Source: Cladorhizidae sp. MBARI D1340-BT2
Taxonomy: Eukaryota; Porifera; Demospongiae; Poecilosclerida; Cladorhizidae
Assembly (NCBI GenBank): GCA_028752905.1
Contig: JAQNBH010000010.1
Span: forward strand, 19,526,422-19,590,421
Length of the DNA: 64,000 bases
Direction of reading: 5' to 3'
The notes under the pieces were generated by a model that had not been told where the DNA came from, did not search any database, and saw only the letters and a list, made by a program, of their open reading frames with translations. This document shows positions 34,947 through 44,766 of this stretch, piece by piece. Positions within the stretch are counted from its first letter, which is position 1; the number at the start of each line of letters is the position of its first letter. A program made the position numbers and the translations under genes.

Positions 34947-35518
34947 GCTTAGTGTACTTTACCTAACCTGTTTTTGTGTGTTTGCTTTTGTATGTTGGCT
35001 ATAATAATGTTTTTAACAATACTCAAATTTGTTCCTCCTATTCCCGAAAAGTAGTTTTTTAGGCTTGGAGCAGCAATATCCCCCATTCTATTCATAAGAG
35101 TTTGGTTAAAGTATATATTTTTGGAATGCTCTCAATGAGCTCTATGCAATGTGTGTTTTGTTTGCTACTCAAAGTCAAATGGGAAGTAGTTGTATTTACA
35201 AGACCACCTCAAATTTAAATGATTTATCTTACGATGGTAATAAGTAGTAGATTCATATACTAACACCGGTTGCATTCCCTAAAGTGTATATATATATTCA
35301 TGAATCTGAATATAAATAATCTTCATATAATCTAATAGGAAATAGAAGTGCTCTAATTTTTATAGGTTATAGTTCTTCAGCCTATAATGGCACTCCTTTT
35401 TTTGTTGGCGGGTACTCCAACCATCTCTCTATATACAACCTCATGAAATATAATTATAGATATGAATACTTTTGTGAAAAGTTTTAATTTAATACTAATA
35501 GCCAGTGAACAAGGCAAG
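34947..35518. other. Spacer between deleted MULE and solo LTR
   Basis: AT-rich sequence with no recognised gene; it is probably the 3' flank of the deleted Mutator-like copy. The last 12 bases (GAACAAGGCAAG) nearly match the Mutator-like target sequence GGACAAGGCAAG. The rest does not match the sequence expected left of this LTR. Confidence 0.35.
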
Positions 35519-36157
35519 TGTAACCGAAACTTCTTTCTGGCCAAGACGCGCTTTGCTCTTGCCAGATCCAAGTTCCCGGTCTGACGCCTGAACCTCTTCT
35601 AACCTCCCTGGCTAGAACCTCTCTTCAGACCTAACAACAAACACAGCACCCTTTGCCGTGTCGCTGATTAGCAAGAGTCTAGTGCTAATATATCCCAAGG
35701 ATAATGAATCAATCAAGTGCTCTTACTCAATAACAATTCATACTCAATAAAGACAACTCACTTTTTAACGCCCTCTCTCAATAGTATACAAAGTTCAGTC
35801 CTTTTATAATTACGAGCTACTTGTTCAGTTTTACGTCACTTGTCTCCAAGGTGACTTCGTGGCAACCTATCAAGAGCTTGCTCCCGAATCCTCGCAAGAT
35901 TTTCGTCATCTGTGTTCTCCTCCCGAGGTCGAACTCGCGATCGTTGATATCTTCCCACGTTCTCTGCATTGGTATGGTTTGCCACGTTCTCTGCATCCGT
36001 GTGGTTTGCCACATTCTCTGCATCCGTGAGGTTTGCCACGTTCTCTGCATCCGTGTGGTTTGCCACGTTCTCTGCATTGGTGTGGTTTGCCACGTTCTCC
36101 CCATTCATCTTGTGGTTTGCAGGAGCCAGGAAATACCTGTCAGAGGTTTCACTGACA
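35519..36157 (-). mobile_element. Solo LTR of gypsy element, TSD GCAAG
   Basis: The 639-bp LTR starts TGTAACCGAAAC and ends TTTCACTGACA on the plus strand, with TG..CA termini. It is flanked on both sides by GCAAG (35514-35518 and 36158-36162), the 5-bp target duplication. It is the same family as the LTRs at 38905, 42267 and 46064. It carries five 27-bp units (35956-36090) and diagnostic differences from the other copies, such as CAGACCTAAC and GGAAATACC. No internal gypsy sequence adjoins it, so it is an excised remnant. Confidence 0.85.
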
Positions 36158-37025
36158 GCAAGGCTATATATGTTTGTTAGGAGGTTTTTGATAAATTAAT
36201 GTCATAGGATCTTTTGTGCAAATGTTTAGGTGGTTATACACACAGAACCAAAATAAGAGTTTAATTCTGTTGTGTGGAGTAGAGCGGGTAAGACAGTACA
36301 TATGAGTGCAACAAGTGTCGTGCTTGCCGACGAGAGGCAGCAGAGTTCAATGGAGGGCGGAGCATTGTATATTTTTGTCAAGTTTAGGAATTAGTGGAGG
36401 ATAACTTGTTTGTGTTCTATTTTTTCAGGGGTTACTGGAGGGTGTCGGAAGACATGTGTGGAGGGTGACGATGGATGGACCTGGGCATGGGAGCCCTGCA
36501 AATGATGATGTGTTTATGTTTGCTAATTCAATATTAGCAAAGCAACCTAACAAGTCTGATGCGTCTTCTGATGCGTCTTTAATTTATGTGTATGTATATA
36601 TATATATATATATTGTTGGTTTTCAGGTTGTAGTTAGGATGTAGGATACTGCTGTTGTTGAAAAAACAAAGGACTGTGAAAAGTCAATTGGTTGCTTTCA
36701 ATATTTTGTTTGTACACACACAATTCTATTAATGAGGTGATGTATTCTGGTGAAGCAGGCAGGGGGTGTTTCTGGCAGCTGGATGTGATTACAAACTGCT
36801 TGGACTTCAGGGCTCGGAAGTGATTGAAAAACGATAACTTGAATATTTTTTATCCTTTCATAAAAAATAATATATATATATAGCATTTGAAAGCAAATTT
36901 TATATTCTACAACTTGCGCGAGAGTTTTTGTTTGATAGGATTACTAAAAAAGACCTCTAGATGAAAATGTAACGTGATGTCATAAAGCTGTGTTCAACAA
37001 AAAAAAAATCAAAATTTCAAGACAC
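36158..37025 (+). pseudogene. Mutator-like 3' half, duplication unit 1
   Basis: The sequence starts inside a transposase exon at the solo-LTR target site and continues through the C-terminal exon (36456 onward: RVTMDGPGHGSPANDDVF, then ANSILAKQPNKSDASSD). That exon follows a TTTTTTCAG acceptor. Afterward comes the non-coding flank, including (TA)n runs, up to the LINE insertion. The 3' coding part matches the copy at 31504 but lacks its catalytic region. It is non-functional. Confidence 0.55.
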
Positions 37026-37033
37026 GTGCTCAT

Positions 37034-37669
37034 GATTTAATGTTGCTATTGCTGAGCCTGTTAAGGCCATCACATATATAATACAGCACAGTGTGAAACT
37101 ATTTAGTAACTAACCTAATAACAATCTATATTTTAAAAAGAAGTCAACAGTACTTAATTAATAAAATTATCCACAATATTAAGTTACGAGTGTCCCGCTG
37201 CTCAGAAAGGGGGGGACAGGAGTGGACCAAAGATCATTCCTCAGCTGACCATACAACAATTCCTTTCCCCTCTGCCACCACTTCCCTATATACCCAATAC
37301 ATAACACACTCACCCACCTCCTCCATCACTGCATCACTTACTCCCTCTACATCTTTCCCCAAAGCAATGCCACCTTTCCATCCTTACTCACTCTTCTTAA
37401 TTCATCCAGCCACTGTCTTGCCCCAGCAATTCTGCGTACCTCATCTATCAGAACCAGCCGATCCCTCTCAAATTCCCCGCATGTCACCAAGAAATGTTCC
37501 ACATCCTCCCCTCCACTATCACACATTATACACCTCTCATCCCTAACTATCCCACATCTCTTCTTATCCTCTAACAACCCAGCTGATGCAGTCCTCAGTC
37601 TAAATTGCAGCCGCACACCTTCCTGACCATGCATGGACCTCACATACCTCTCCACCCCTGCACCATTCT
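37034..37669 (-). mobile_element. 5'-truncated LINE 3' end, TSD GTGCTCAT
   Basis: The minus strand matches the last 640 bp of the LINE at 26122-29961, including the Cys/His knuckle frame (RDERCIMCDSGGEDVEHFL) and 3' UTR to CATTAAATC. GTGCTCAT flanks it on both sides (37026-37033 and 37670-37677). The unoccupied site survives once at 48138-48145 in the paralogous Mutator-like flank. It lacks one codon and has several substitutions relative to the long copy. It is duplicated at 40396-41031. Confidence 0.85.
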
Positions 37670-37680
37670 GTGCTCATTAA

Positions 37681-37795
37681 CTCAGGAATAATTTACTAAT
37701 TTACTCACGAATAATTTACTAATTTACTCATGAATAATTTACTAATTTACTCATGAATAATTTACTAATTTACTCATGAATAATTTACTAATTTA
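37681..37795. repeat. 23-bp minisatellite, five units
   Basis: Five perfect or near-perfect units of CTCATGAATAATTTACTAATTTA begin three bases after the LINE target duplication. The paralogous empty site at 48138 lacks the array, so it arose at or after the LINE insertion. A copy lies at 41043-41157. Confidence 0.9.
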
Positions 37796-38041
37796 GATTG
37801 ACTAATAAGAGGGTCGTTACTACAACGTGATTTACTTAACGGCTTACGTTCCGCACTGGAAGAGCCTATAATAGCTAGGAAAATTATGGCGAAACAAAAT
37901 AACAAAAGAGACTTGCCATTAGAAAGCACAGACTGCAAGCTATAATTTGCTATATAAATCGGGAAACTAGAGTGAATGCGAGCAAAGATAATAATTAAGG
38001 TACTTTATTTGGGACTACGCGATACGCAGCCTTCTTTCCCC

Positions 38042-38904
38042 CTTAATGTTTATCTCCGTACTAAAAAGTTACTATCTCTTTCCTTCCTTTGTTAGTGAGT
38101 CTCTTGGATCCTGTAGGTGGGGTAGCGCCTTCTGTGAACCTTCACTTACCTTACAATCAATTGCAAATGTCTGAAGAGAGGCCAGTTCCATTGGTGACTA
38201 TGACCAGGAAGAAGTTGGCTCTCATGGATCGTTCAGCTGCTTCTGTGGCTGTTGCTACTGGATCTACTGGCTCGACCTCTTTGGACTCTGGTTGTGTTGG
38301 AGAACTAGGTAATGGTAATCGTATAATAAACTTAGATAAGCTTAGAGAGGTCATAGAAAGGTGTAATAAGTGTATTCAATGTGGTAACTGAGCTCCCTTG
38401 CAACTGAAGCCCGTAGGGCAGGCATGGTGTCTCATTTTTACTTTTTGTTCAAATTGTAGTACTGTAACACTCGAGACATCTCAAACTCTGTATCTCTAGA
38501 AGCATTCTTTGAACATCCAGTCAGTACTGGGTGCTCGCATTGCTGGAATTAGTCATTCTGGTCTGGAAGACATCACTGCAGTCATGGATATGTTGCCCCC
38601 TCTTAGTTCCACTTGTTTAAAAAATATATATACTATATAGGTCAATAGGGAGTGACGCAAATGCAGTAACAGAGTATTATGTTGGATGCCGCTCATAGTG
38701 ATTTTTATAGGGTTAGGCATGAAGACATCATTGATGTTAGTATTACTGTTGATGGCACATGGCTTAGACAGGGTCACAAATCAAATTATGGCTTGGTTGC
38801 GGTGATGTCTTGGGACACTGGAGAAGTTTTAGATTATTATCTTATGTCTAAGTTCTGTCAAGCTTGTGCGCAAAGACCTGCAAAGACCTGAAGATGAAAC
38901 AGAA
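38042..38904 (+). pseudogene. Mutator-like 5' half, duplication unit 1
   Basis: The piece begins within intron 1 (TTAATGTTTATCTC). It contains exon 2 (38099-38388; start SLLDPVGGVAPSVNLHLP, end CNKCIQCGN, donor GTG|GTAACT), then GISHSGLEDITAVMDMLPPL. The catalytic-core opening (MLDAAHSDFYRVRHEDIIDV, VDGTWLRQGHKS, GEVLDYYLMSKF) follows, up to an LTR inserted after CAGAA. Exon 2 and the core opening are intact here, better preserved than at 31504. The piece is fused on its left to the 3' flank of the other half-copy at GATACGCAGCC. Confidence 0.6.
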
Positions 38905-39519
38905 TGTAACCGAAACTTCTTTCTGGCCAAGACGCGCTTTGCTCTTGCCAGATCCAAGTTCCCGGTCCGACGCCTGAACCTCTTCTAACCTCCCTGGCTA
39001 GAACCTCTCTTCAGACCAAACAACAAACACAGCACCCTTTGCCGTGTCGCTGATTAGCAAGAGTCTATTGCTAATAATATCCCAAGGATAACGAATCAAT
39101 CAAGTGCTCTTACTCAATAACAATTCATACTCAATAAAGACAACTCTCACTTTTTAACGCCCTCTCTCAATAGTATACAAAGTTCAGTCCTTTTATAATT
39201 ATGAGCTACTTGTTCAGTTTTACGTCACCTGTCTCCAAGGTGACTTCGTAGCAACCTATCAAGAGCTTGCTCCCGAATCCTCGCAAGAGTTTCGTCATCT
39301 GTGTTCTCCTCCCGAGGTCGAACTCGCGATCGTTGATATCTTCCCACGTTCTCTGCATTGGTGTGGTTTGCCACGTTCTCTGCATCCGTGTGGTTTGCCA
39401 CGTTCTCTGCATCTGTGTGGTTTTCCACGTTCTCTGCATTGGTGTGGTTTGCCACGTTCTCCCCATTCATCTTGTGGTTTGCAGGAGCCAGGAAATACCT
39501 GTCAGAGGTTTCACTGACA
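38905..39519 (-). mobile_element. Chimeric gypsy LTR with mismatched flanks
   Basis: This 615-bp LTR has CAGAA on its left and GCAAG on its right, so its two sides come from two separate insertions. Its left part, through the four-unit 27-bp array, carries the alleles of the LTR at 42267 (CAGACCAAAC, GCATCTGTGTGGTTTTCC). Its right end carries the allele of the LTR at 35519 (GGAAATACC rather than GGAAACTACC). It is the crossover product of two LTRs. Confidence 0.85.
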
Positions 39520-40387
39520 GCAAGGCTATATATGTTTGTTAGGAGGTTTTTGATAAATTAATGTCATAGGATCTTTTGTGCAAATGTTTAGGTGGTTATA
39601 CACACAGAACCAAAATAAGAGTTTAATTCTGTTGTGTGGAGTAGAGCGGGTAAGACAGTACATATGAGTGCAACAAGTGTCGTGCTTGCCGACGAGAGGC
39701 AGCAGAGTTCAATGGAGGGCGGAGCATTGTATATTTTTGTCAAGTTTAGGAATTAGTGGAGGATAACTTGTTTGTGTTCTATTTTTTCAGGGGTTACTGG
39801 AGGGTGTCGGAAGACATGTGTGGAGGGTGACGATGGATGGACCTGGGCATGGGAGCCCTGCAAATGATGATGTGTTTATGTTTGCTAATTCAATATTAGC
39901 AAAGCAACCTAACAAGTCTGATGCGTCTTCTGATGCGTCTTTAATTTATGTGTATGTATATATATATATATATATTGTTGGTTTTCAGGTTGTAGTTAGG
40001 ATGTAGGATACTGCTGTTGTTGAAAAAACAAAGGACTGTGAAAAGTCAATTGGTTGCTTTCAATATTTTGTTTGTACACACACAATTCTATTAATGAGGT
40101 GATGTATTCTGGTGAAGCAGGCAGGGGGTGTTTCTGGCAGCTGGATGTGATTACAAACTGCTTGGACTTCAGGGCTCGGAAGTGATTGAAAAACGATAAC
40201 TTGAATATTTTTTATCCTTTCATAAAAAATAATATATATATATAGCATTTGAAAGCAAATTTTATATTCTACAACTTGCGCGAGAGTTTTTGTTTGATAG
40301 GATTACTAAAAAAGACCTCTAGATGAAAATGTAACGTGATGTCATAAAGCTGTGTTCAACAAAAAAAAAATCAAAATTTCAAGACAC
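39520..40387 (+). pseudogene. Mutator-like 3' half, duplication unit 2
   Basis: Identical, as far as compared, to 36158-37025 at an offset of 3362 bases. It includes the C-terminal exon at 39818 onward and the same (TA)n run. It carries no independent information about transposition because it arose by segmental duplication. Confidence 0.6.
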
Positions 40388-40395
40388 GTGCTCAT

Positions 40396-41031
40396 GATTT
40401 AATGTTGCTATTGCTGAGCCTGTTAAGGCCATCACATATATAATACAGCACAGTGTGAAACTATTTAGTAACTAACCTAATAACAATCTATATTTTAAAA
40501 AGAAGTCAACAGTACTTAATTAATAAAATTATCCACAATATTAAGTTACGAGTGTCCCGCTGCTCAGAAAGGGGGGGACAGGAGTGGACCAAAGATCATT
40601 CCTCAGCTGACCATACAACAATTCCTTTCCCCTCTGCCACCACTTCCCTATATACCCAATACATAACACACTCACCCACCTCCTCCATCACTGCATCACT
40701 TACTCCCTCTACATCTTTCCCCAAAGCAATGCCACCTTTCCATCCTTACTCACTCTTCTTAATTCATCCAGCCACTGTCTTGCCCCAGCAATTCTGCGTA
40801 CCTCATCTATCAGAACCAGCCGATCCCTCTCAAATTCCCCGCATGTCACCAAGAAATGTTCCACATCCTCCCCTCCACTATCACACATTATACACCTCTC
40901 ATCCCTAACTATCCCACATCTCTTCTTATCCTCTAACAACCCAGCTGATGCAGTCCTCAGTCTAAATTGCAGCCGCACACCTTCCTGACCATGCATGGAC
41001 CTCACATACCTCTCCACCCCTGCACCATTCT
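40396..41031 (-). mobile_element. 5'-truncated LINE 3' end, duplicated copy
   Basis: Copy of 37034-37669 at offset 3362, with the same GTGCTCAT flanks (40388-40395 and 41032-41039) and the same Cys/His-knuckle frame. It was made by the tandem duplication, not by a second retrotransposition. Confidence 0.85.
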
Positions 41032-41042
41032 GTGCTCATTAA

Positions 41043-41157
41043 CTCAGGAATAATTTACTAATTTACTCACGAATAATTTACTAATTTACTCATGAATAAT
41101 TTACTAATTTACTCATGAATAATTTACTAATTTACTCATGAATAATTTACTAATTTA
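41043..41157. repeat. 23-bp minisatellite, duplicated copy
   Basis: Five units, same order of variants (CTCAGG, CTCACG, then three CTCATG) as at 37681-37795. Confidence 0.9.
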
Positions 41158-41403
41158 GATTGACTAATAAGAGGGTCGTTACTACAACGTGATTTACTTA
41201 ACGGCTTACGTTCCGCACTGGAAGAGCCTATAATAGCTAGGAAAATTATGGCGAAACAAAATAACAAAAGAGACTTGCCATTAGAAAGCACAGACTGCAA
41301 GCTATAATTTGCTATATAAATCGGGAAACTAGAGTGAATGCGAGCAAAGATAATAATTAAGGTACTTTATTTGGGACTACGCGATACGCAGCCTTCTTTC
41401 CCC

Positions 41404-42266
41404 CTTAATGTTTATCTCCGTACTAAAAAGTTACTATCTCTTTCCTTCCTTTGTTAGTGAGTCTCTTGGATCCTGTAGGTGGGGTAGCGCCTTCTGTGAA
41501 CCTTCACTTACCTTACAATCAATTGCAAATGTCTGAAGAGAGGCCAGTTCCATTGGTGACTATGACCAGGAAGAAGTTGGCTCTCATGGATCGTTCAGCT
41601 GCTTCTGTGGCTGTTGCTACTGGATCTACTGGCTCGACCTCTTTGGACTCTGGTTGTGTTGGAGAACTAGGTAATGGTAATCGTATAATAAACTTAGATA
41701 AGCTTAGAGAGGTCATAGAAAGGTGTAATAAGTGTATTCAATGTGGTAACTGAGCTCCCTTGCAACTGAAGCCCGTAGGGCAGGCATGGTGTCTCATTTT
41801 TACTTTTTGTTCAAATTGTAGTACTGTAACACTCGAGACATCTCAAACTCTGTATCTCTAGAAGCATTCTTTGAACATCCAGTCAGTACTGGGTGCTCGC
41901 ATTGCTGGAATTAGTCATTCTGGTCTGGAAGACATCACTGCAGTCATGGATATGTTGCCCCCTCTTAGTTCCACTTGTTTAAAAAATATATATACTATAT
42001 AGGTCAATAGGGAGTGACGCAAATGCAGTAACAGAGTATTATGTTGGATGCCGCTCATAGTGATTTTTATAGGGTTAGGCATGAAGACATCATTGATGTT
42101 AGTATTACTGTTGATGGCACATGGCTTAGACAGGGTCACAAATCAAATTATGGCTTGGTTGCGGTGATGTCTTGGGACACTGGAGAAGTTTTAGATTATT
42201 ATCTTATGTCTAAGTTCTGTCAAGCTTGTGCGCAAAGACCTGCAAAGACCTGAAGATGAAACAGAA
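41404..42266 (+). pseudogene. Mutator-like 5' half interrupted by gypsy element
   Basis: Identical to 38042-38904 in the parts compared. At 42266, inside the transposase exon shortly after the GEVLDYYLMSKF motif, the gypsy element inserts with target duplication CAGAA. The exon resumes at 46704 (EASYTEWFEGHKVNCEANF in the original frame). This half and 46699-48357 therefore form one interrupted Mutator-like copy. Confidence 0.65.
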
Positions 42267-42882
42267 TGTAACCGAAACTTCTTTCTGGCCAAGACGCGCT
42301 TTGCTCTTGCCAGATCCAAGTTCCCGGTCCGACGCCTGAACCTCTTCTAACCTCCCTGGCTAGAACCTCTCTTCAGACCAAACAACAAACACAGCACCCT
42401 TTGCCGTGTCGCTGATTAGCAAGAGTCTATTGCTAATAATATCCCAAGGATAACGAATCAATCAAGTGCTCTTACTCAATAACAATTCATACTCAATAAA
42501 GACAACTCTCACTTTTTAACGCCCTCTCTCAATAGTATACAAAGTTCAGTCCTTTTATAATTATGAGCTACTTGTTCAGTTTTACGTCACCTGTCTCCAA
42601 GGTGACTTCGTAGCAACCTATCAAGAGCTTGCTCCCGAATCCTCGCAAGAGTTTCGTCATCTGTGTTCTCCTCCCGAGGTCGAACTCGCGATCGTTGATA
42701 TCTTCCCACGTTCTCTGCATTGGTGTGGTTTGCCACGTTCTCTGCATCCGTGTGGTTTGCCACGTTCTCTGCATCTGTGTGGTTTTCCACGTTCTCTGCA
42801 TTGGTGTGGTTTGCCACGTTCTCCCCATTCATCTTGTGGTTTGCAGGAGCCAGGAAACTACCTGTCAGAGGTTTCACTGACA
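42267..42882 (-). repeat. 3' LTR of gypsy element
   Basis: The 616-bp LTR has TG..CA ends and a four-unit 27-bp array (42707-42814). The pol reading frame runs through the LTR boundary for about 98 codons to a stop at 42587, so the C-terminal protein tail is LTR-encoded. It differs from the 5' LTR in unit number and at several sites, so the insertion is not brand new. Confidence 0.85.
42707..42814 (-). repeat. 27-bp VNTR inside LTR (9-residue repeat)
   Basis: Units of CACGTTCTCTGCATCC plus GTGTGGTTTGC are exactly nine codons. On the minus strand they encode ANHT(D/N)AENV. Unit number varies among the family copies here: five at 35956-36090, four at 39345-39452, four here and five at 46497-46630. 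All substitutions between units in this 3' LTR keep the frame open. Confidence 0.9.
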
Positions 42883-42896
42883 TTCCCTTTTCCTTT
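42883..42896 (-). other. Polypurine tract of gypsy element
   Basis: AAAGGAAAAGGGAA on the minus strand directly precedes the TGTCAG start of the 3' LTR, the expected position for plus-strand DNA priming. It overlaps the pol reading frame (SKEKGM). Confidence 0.85.
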
Positions 42897-44766
42897 GATC
42901 GTGAGCCCTGGTCACGAGACAATCCATCAGCATTGGTGTTTGCCGTACCAGCTCTGTGGCTTGTTTGTGTGAGAGAGAGTGTGTGTAACTTTTCTACCTC
43001 ATTCAACTCGAATGGGTCGTCTATTTCCTGTTCCTCTGTCAGGAAGACTGCAGGGGCTGGTGAAGTCCAAAGCTTCATAGCATTTACGTGGAACGTCTTG
43101 TGACGCTTCCTGCCGGCTCCAGTGTCTATCTGGTACGTCACTTCTGTGATTTTTTTGTGCCTGCAAAAGGCCCCTGCCATTCATTGAGTAATTTGTTCTT
43201 TTGGGTTGGTCTAAACACTAGAACAAAATCACCCACTTCAAAGTTTCTTTCCACTACCCTCTTATCATAGTGGAACTTCTGCTTTTTCTTTTCTCTCTCC
43301 TCATTCTCTCGAGCAATGTCTCTTACAATTTCTATGTTAGACCTCATGACCTCAATGTACTCGGTCACATCTGTCTCACACTGTTTTTCCTTCCCTTTTC
43401 AGAATCTCACAAGTTCATCTATAGGCATTCTCATGTCTCTGCCAAACAGTAACTTAAAAGGGGAAAACCCTGTCGTGGCATGCACACTACCATGGTAAGC
43501 CCAAATGATGAAAGGCAAGCACTTATCCCACTCAACCTTGCTGCTTTGTGTCAGTTTCCGTAAAAGCCTTTTAAGGGTAGAATTAATTAAGGGTAGAATT
43601 AAAACGTTCCACCATACCATCCGTTTCTGGGTGGGTACCCCTGTAGTCTCACCAAATTGTTTAACTACTTTCGACATAAAATTTGTCCATTATCTGTTAA
43701 GAGCTCCTGTGGAACTCCTACCCTGGCTGTCAGATCTATTAGGCAATTCACCACAGTTTCAGCAGTGCTGTTTCTCAAGGCATAGGCTTCTGGCCACTTT
43801 GTGGTGTAATCCATGGCAATCAAGATATATTTGGTACCGGATTTAGACTTCTTCAAAGGGCGAAAAATGTCCATCACTATGCGTTGGTTAAAATGGGTAA
43901 GGGATATCAAGGTGCTTTGGCTAACACAGCTGGTTTTGCTTTCTGACACATAGGACAAGACATACACAATTCCCTTACGTCTCTTGCCAGGCCAGGCCAA
44001 CCATCCTCCGACGAATCGCCTCCAATGTTGTCTCTGGACCGAAGTGTCCAGCCACCATTGAGTTGTGCCCTAACTGCAAAACTTTGGTCCGAGCCAACTG
44101 CGGGACAACCACCAGATCCTTCCCTTGGTCCTGGTACGGTTTCCAAAGCAGAATCCCATTCTTCCAAAAGTAGGGGCTGTTCTCCTCGCTTGCGTTTTCA
44201 CGAATGCTCTCCAACGTGGAGTCCGTCTGTTGGGCCAGCTTCAGCTGCTCTGCTGAAATGGTCTTGAAAATGTTTTGCTCTTCATTCATGATGTCACGTC
44301 TAGGATCTGGGTCATCTGGTTCTTGTTCTGCTTCTATCTCATTTGGCTCGAGTAGTTCCGGATTCATGTCACTAGAATCCATCCTTTGGTCATCTGAAGT
44401 CACTTCTGGGTCATCTTCCGCTTTACTTACAATGTCAACCGGGTCTAATATATGTGTGACTGGCTGGTCTCGCTCTTGTTCCAGCTGTTCTCGTGCTGCA
44501 AGCTCACTCTTTGCTTGCTCCTGGGCACGTGATGTCACCATACATGATTTGGTTACGTCGGGAGATGGTGGAATCGAGTCTTCCTCCCTTAGTGCTTCCT
44601 TCAGAATTTTTTTAAAATGGGGAACATCGTGTCCCATTAACATATCCACTGTGATGTGCTCTGATACTCCCACAGCCATGTCATGGTCCTTACCTTCCAC
44701 AGTCAATGTGATCTTTGCGGCTGGGAAAAGCACTTTCCTTGAGCTGGCAGTGTGATAGGGGATTTT

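Larger units (their letters stand above)
36158..42881. repeat. 3362-bp tandem segmental duplication (two units)
   Basis: Unit 1 (36158-39519) and unit 2 (39520-42881) are in direct tandem. Every feature recurs at an offset of exactly 3362 bases, with identical sequence in all stretches I compared. Each unit holds a Mutator-like 3' half, an inverted LINE 3' end, a 23-bp minisatellite, a Mutator-like 5' half and an LTR. The middle LTR joins flanks from two different insertion sites, so the boundaries lie inside LTRs. Near-perfect identity means a very recent event, or an assembly artefact. Confidence 0.85.
42587..44733 (-). pseudogene. Gypsy pol: protease end, integrase, RNase H tail
   Basis: In minus-strand order, the protease C-terminal part (VDMLMGHDVPHF) leads to an acidic linker and the TDSTLESIRENA segment. 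The integrase HHCC domain follows (VLQLGHNSMVAGHFG, then CMSCPMCQK), then the core with MDIFRPLKKSKSGTKYILIA and LLTDNG. The third catalytic residue sits in DGMVERFNSTL, in a separate frame. GDFVLVFRP and FAGT..ITEVTYQIDT..FHVNAMKLW form the GPY/F-like end. HRAGTANTNADGLSR then follows near 42920-42960; this is the signature end of gypsy RNase H. A 16-bp tandem duplication near 43580 and other frameshifts break integrase. No RT motif (such as YxDD) exists anywhere in the element. The frame continues into the LTR as 9-residue repeats. Confidence 0.75.

Noticed and set aside
35821..36199. Plus-strand repetitive frames (SASVWFATF-type and HVLCIRVVC-type repeats) in LTRs
   Set aside because: They are antisense shadows of the 27-bp LTR array; the minus frame continues from pol and is the meaningful one.
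37190..37546. 118-codon plus-strand frame, repeated at 40552
   Set aside because: It is the antisense shadow of the inverted LINE 3' end.
37681..37795. Spaced repeats considered as a CRISPR-like array
   Set aside because: Units are contiguous 23-bp tandem copies without unique spacers, in a eukaryotic context.
44204..44755. 183-codon Ser-rich plus-strand frame
   Set aside because: It is antisense to the acidic linker of the gypsy pol frame.
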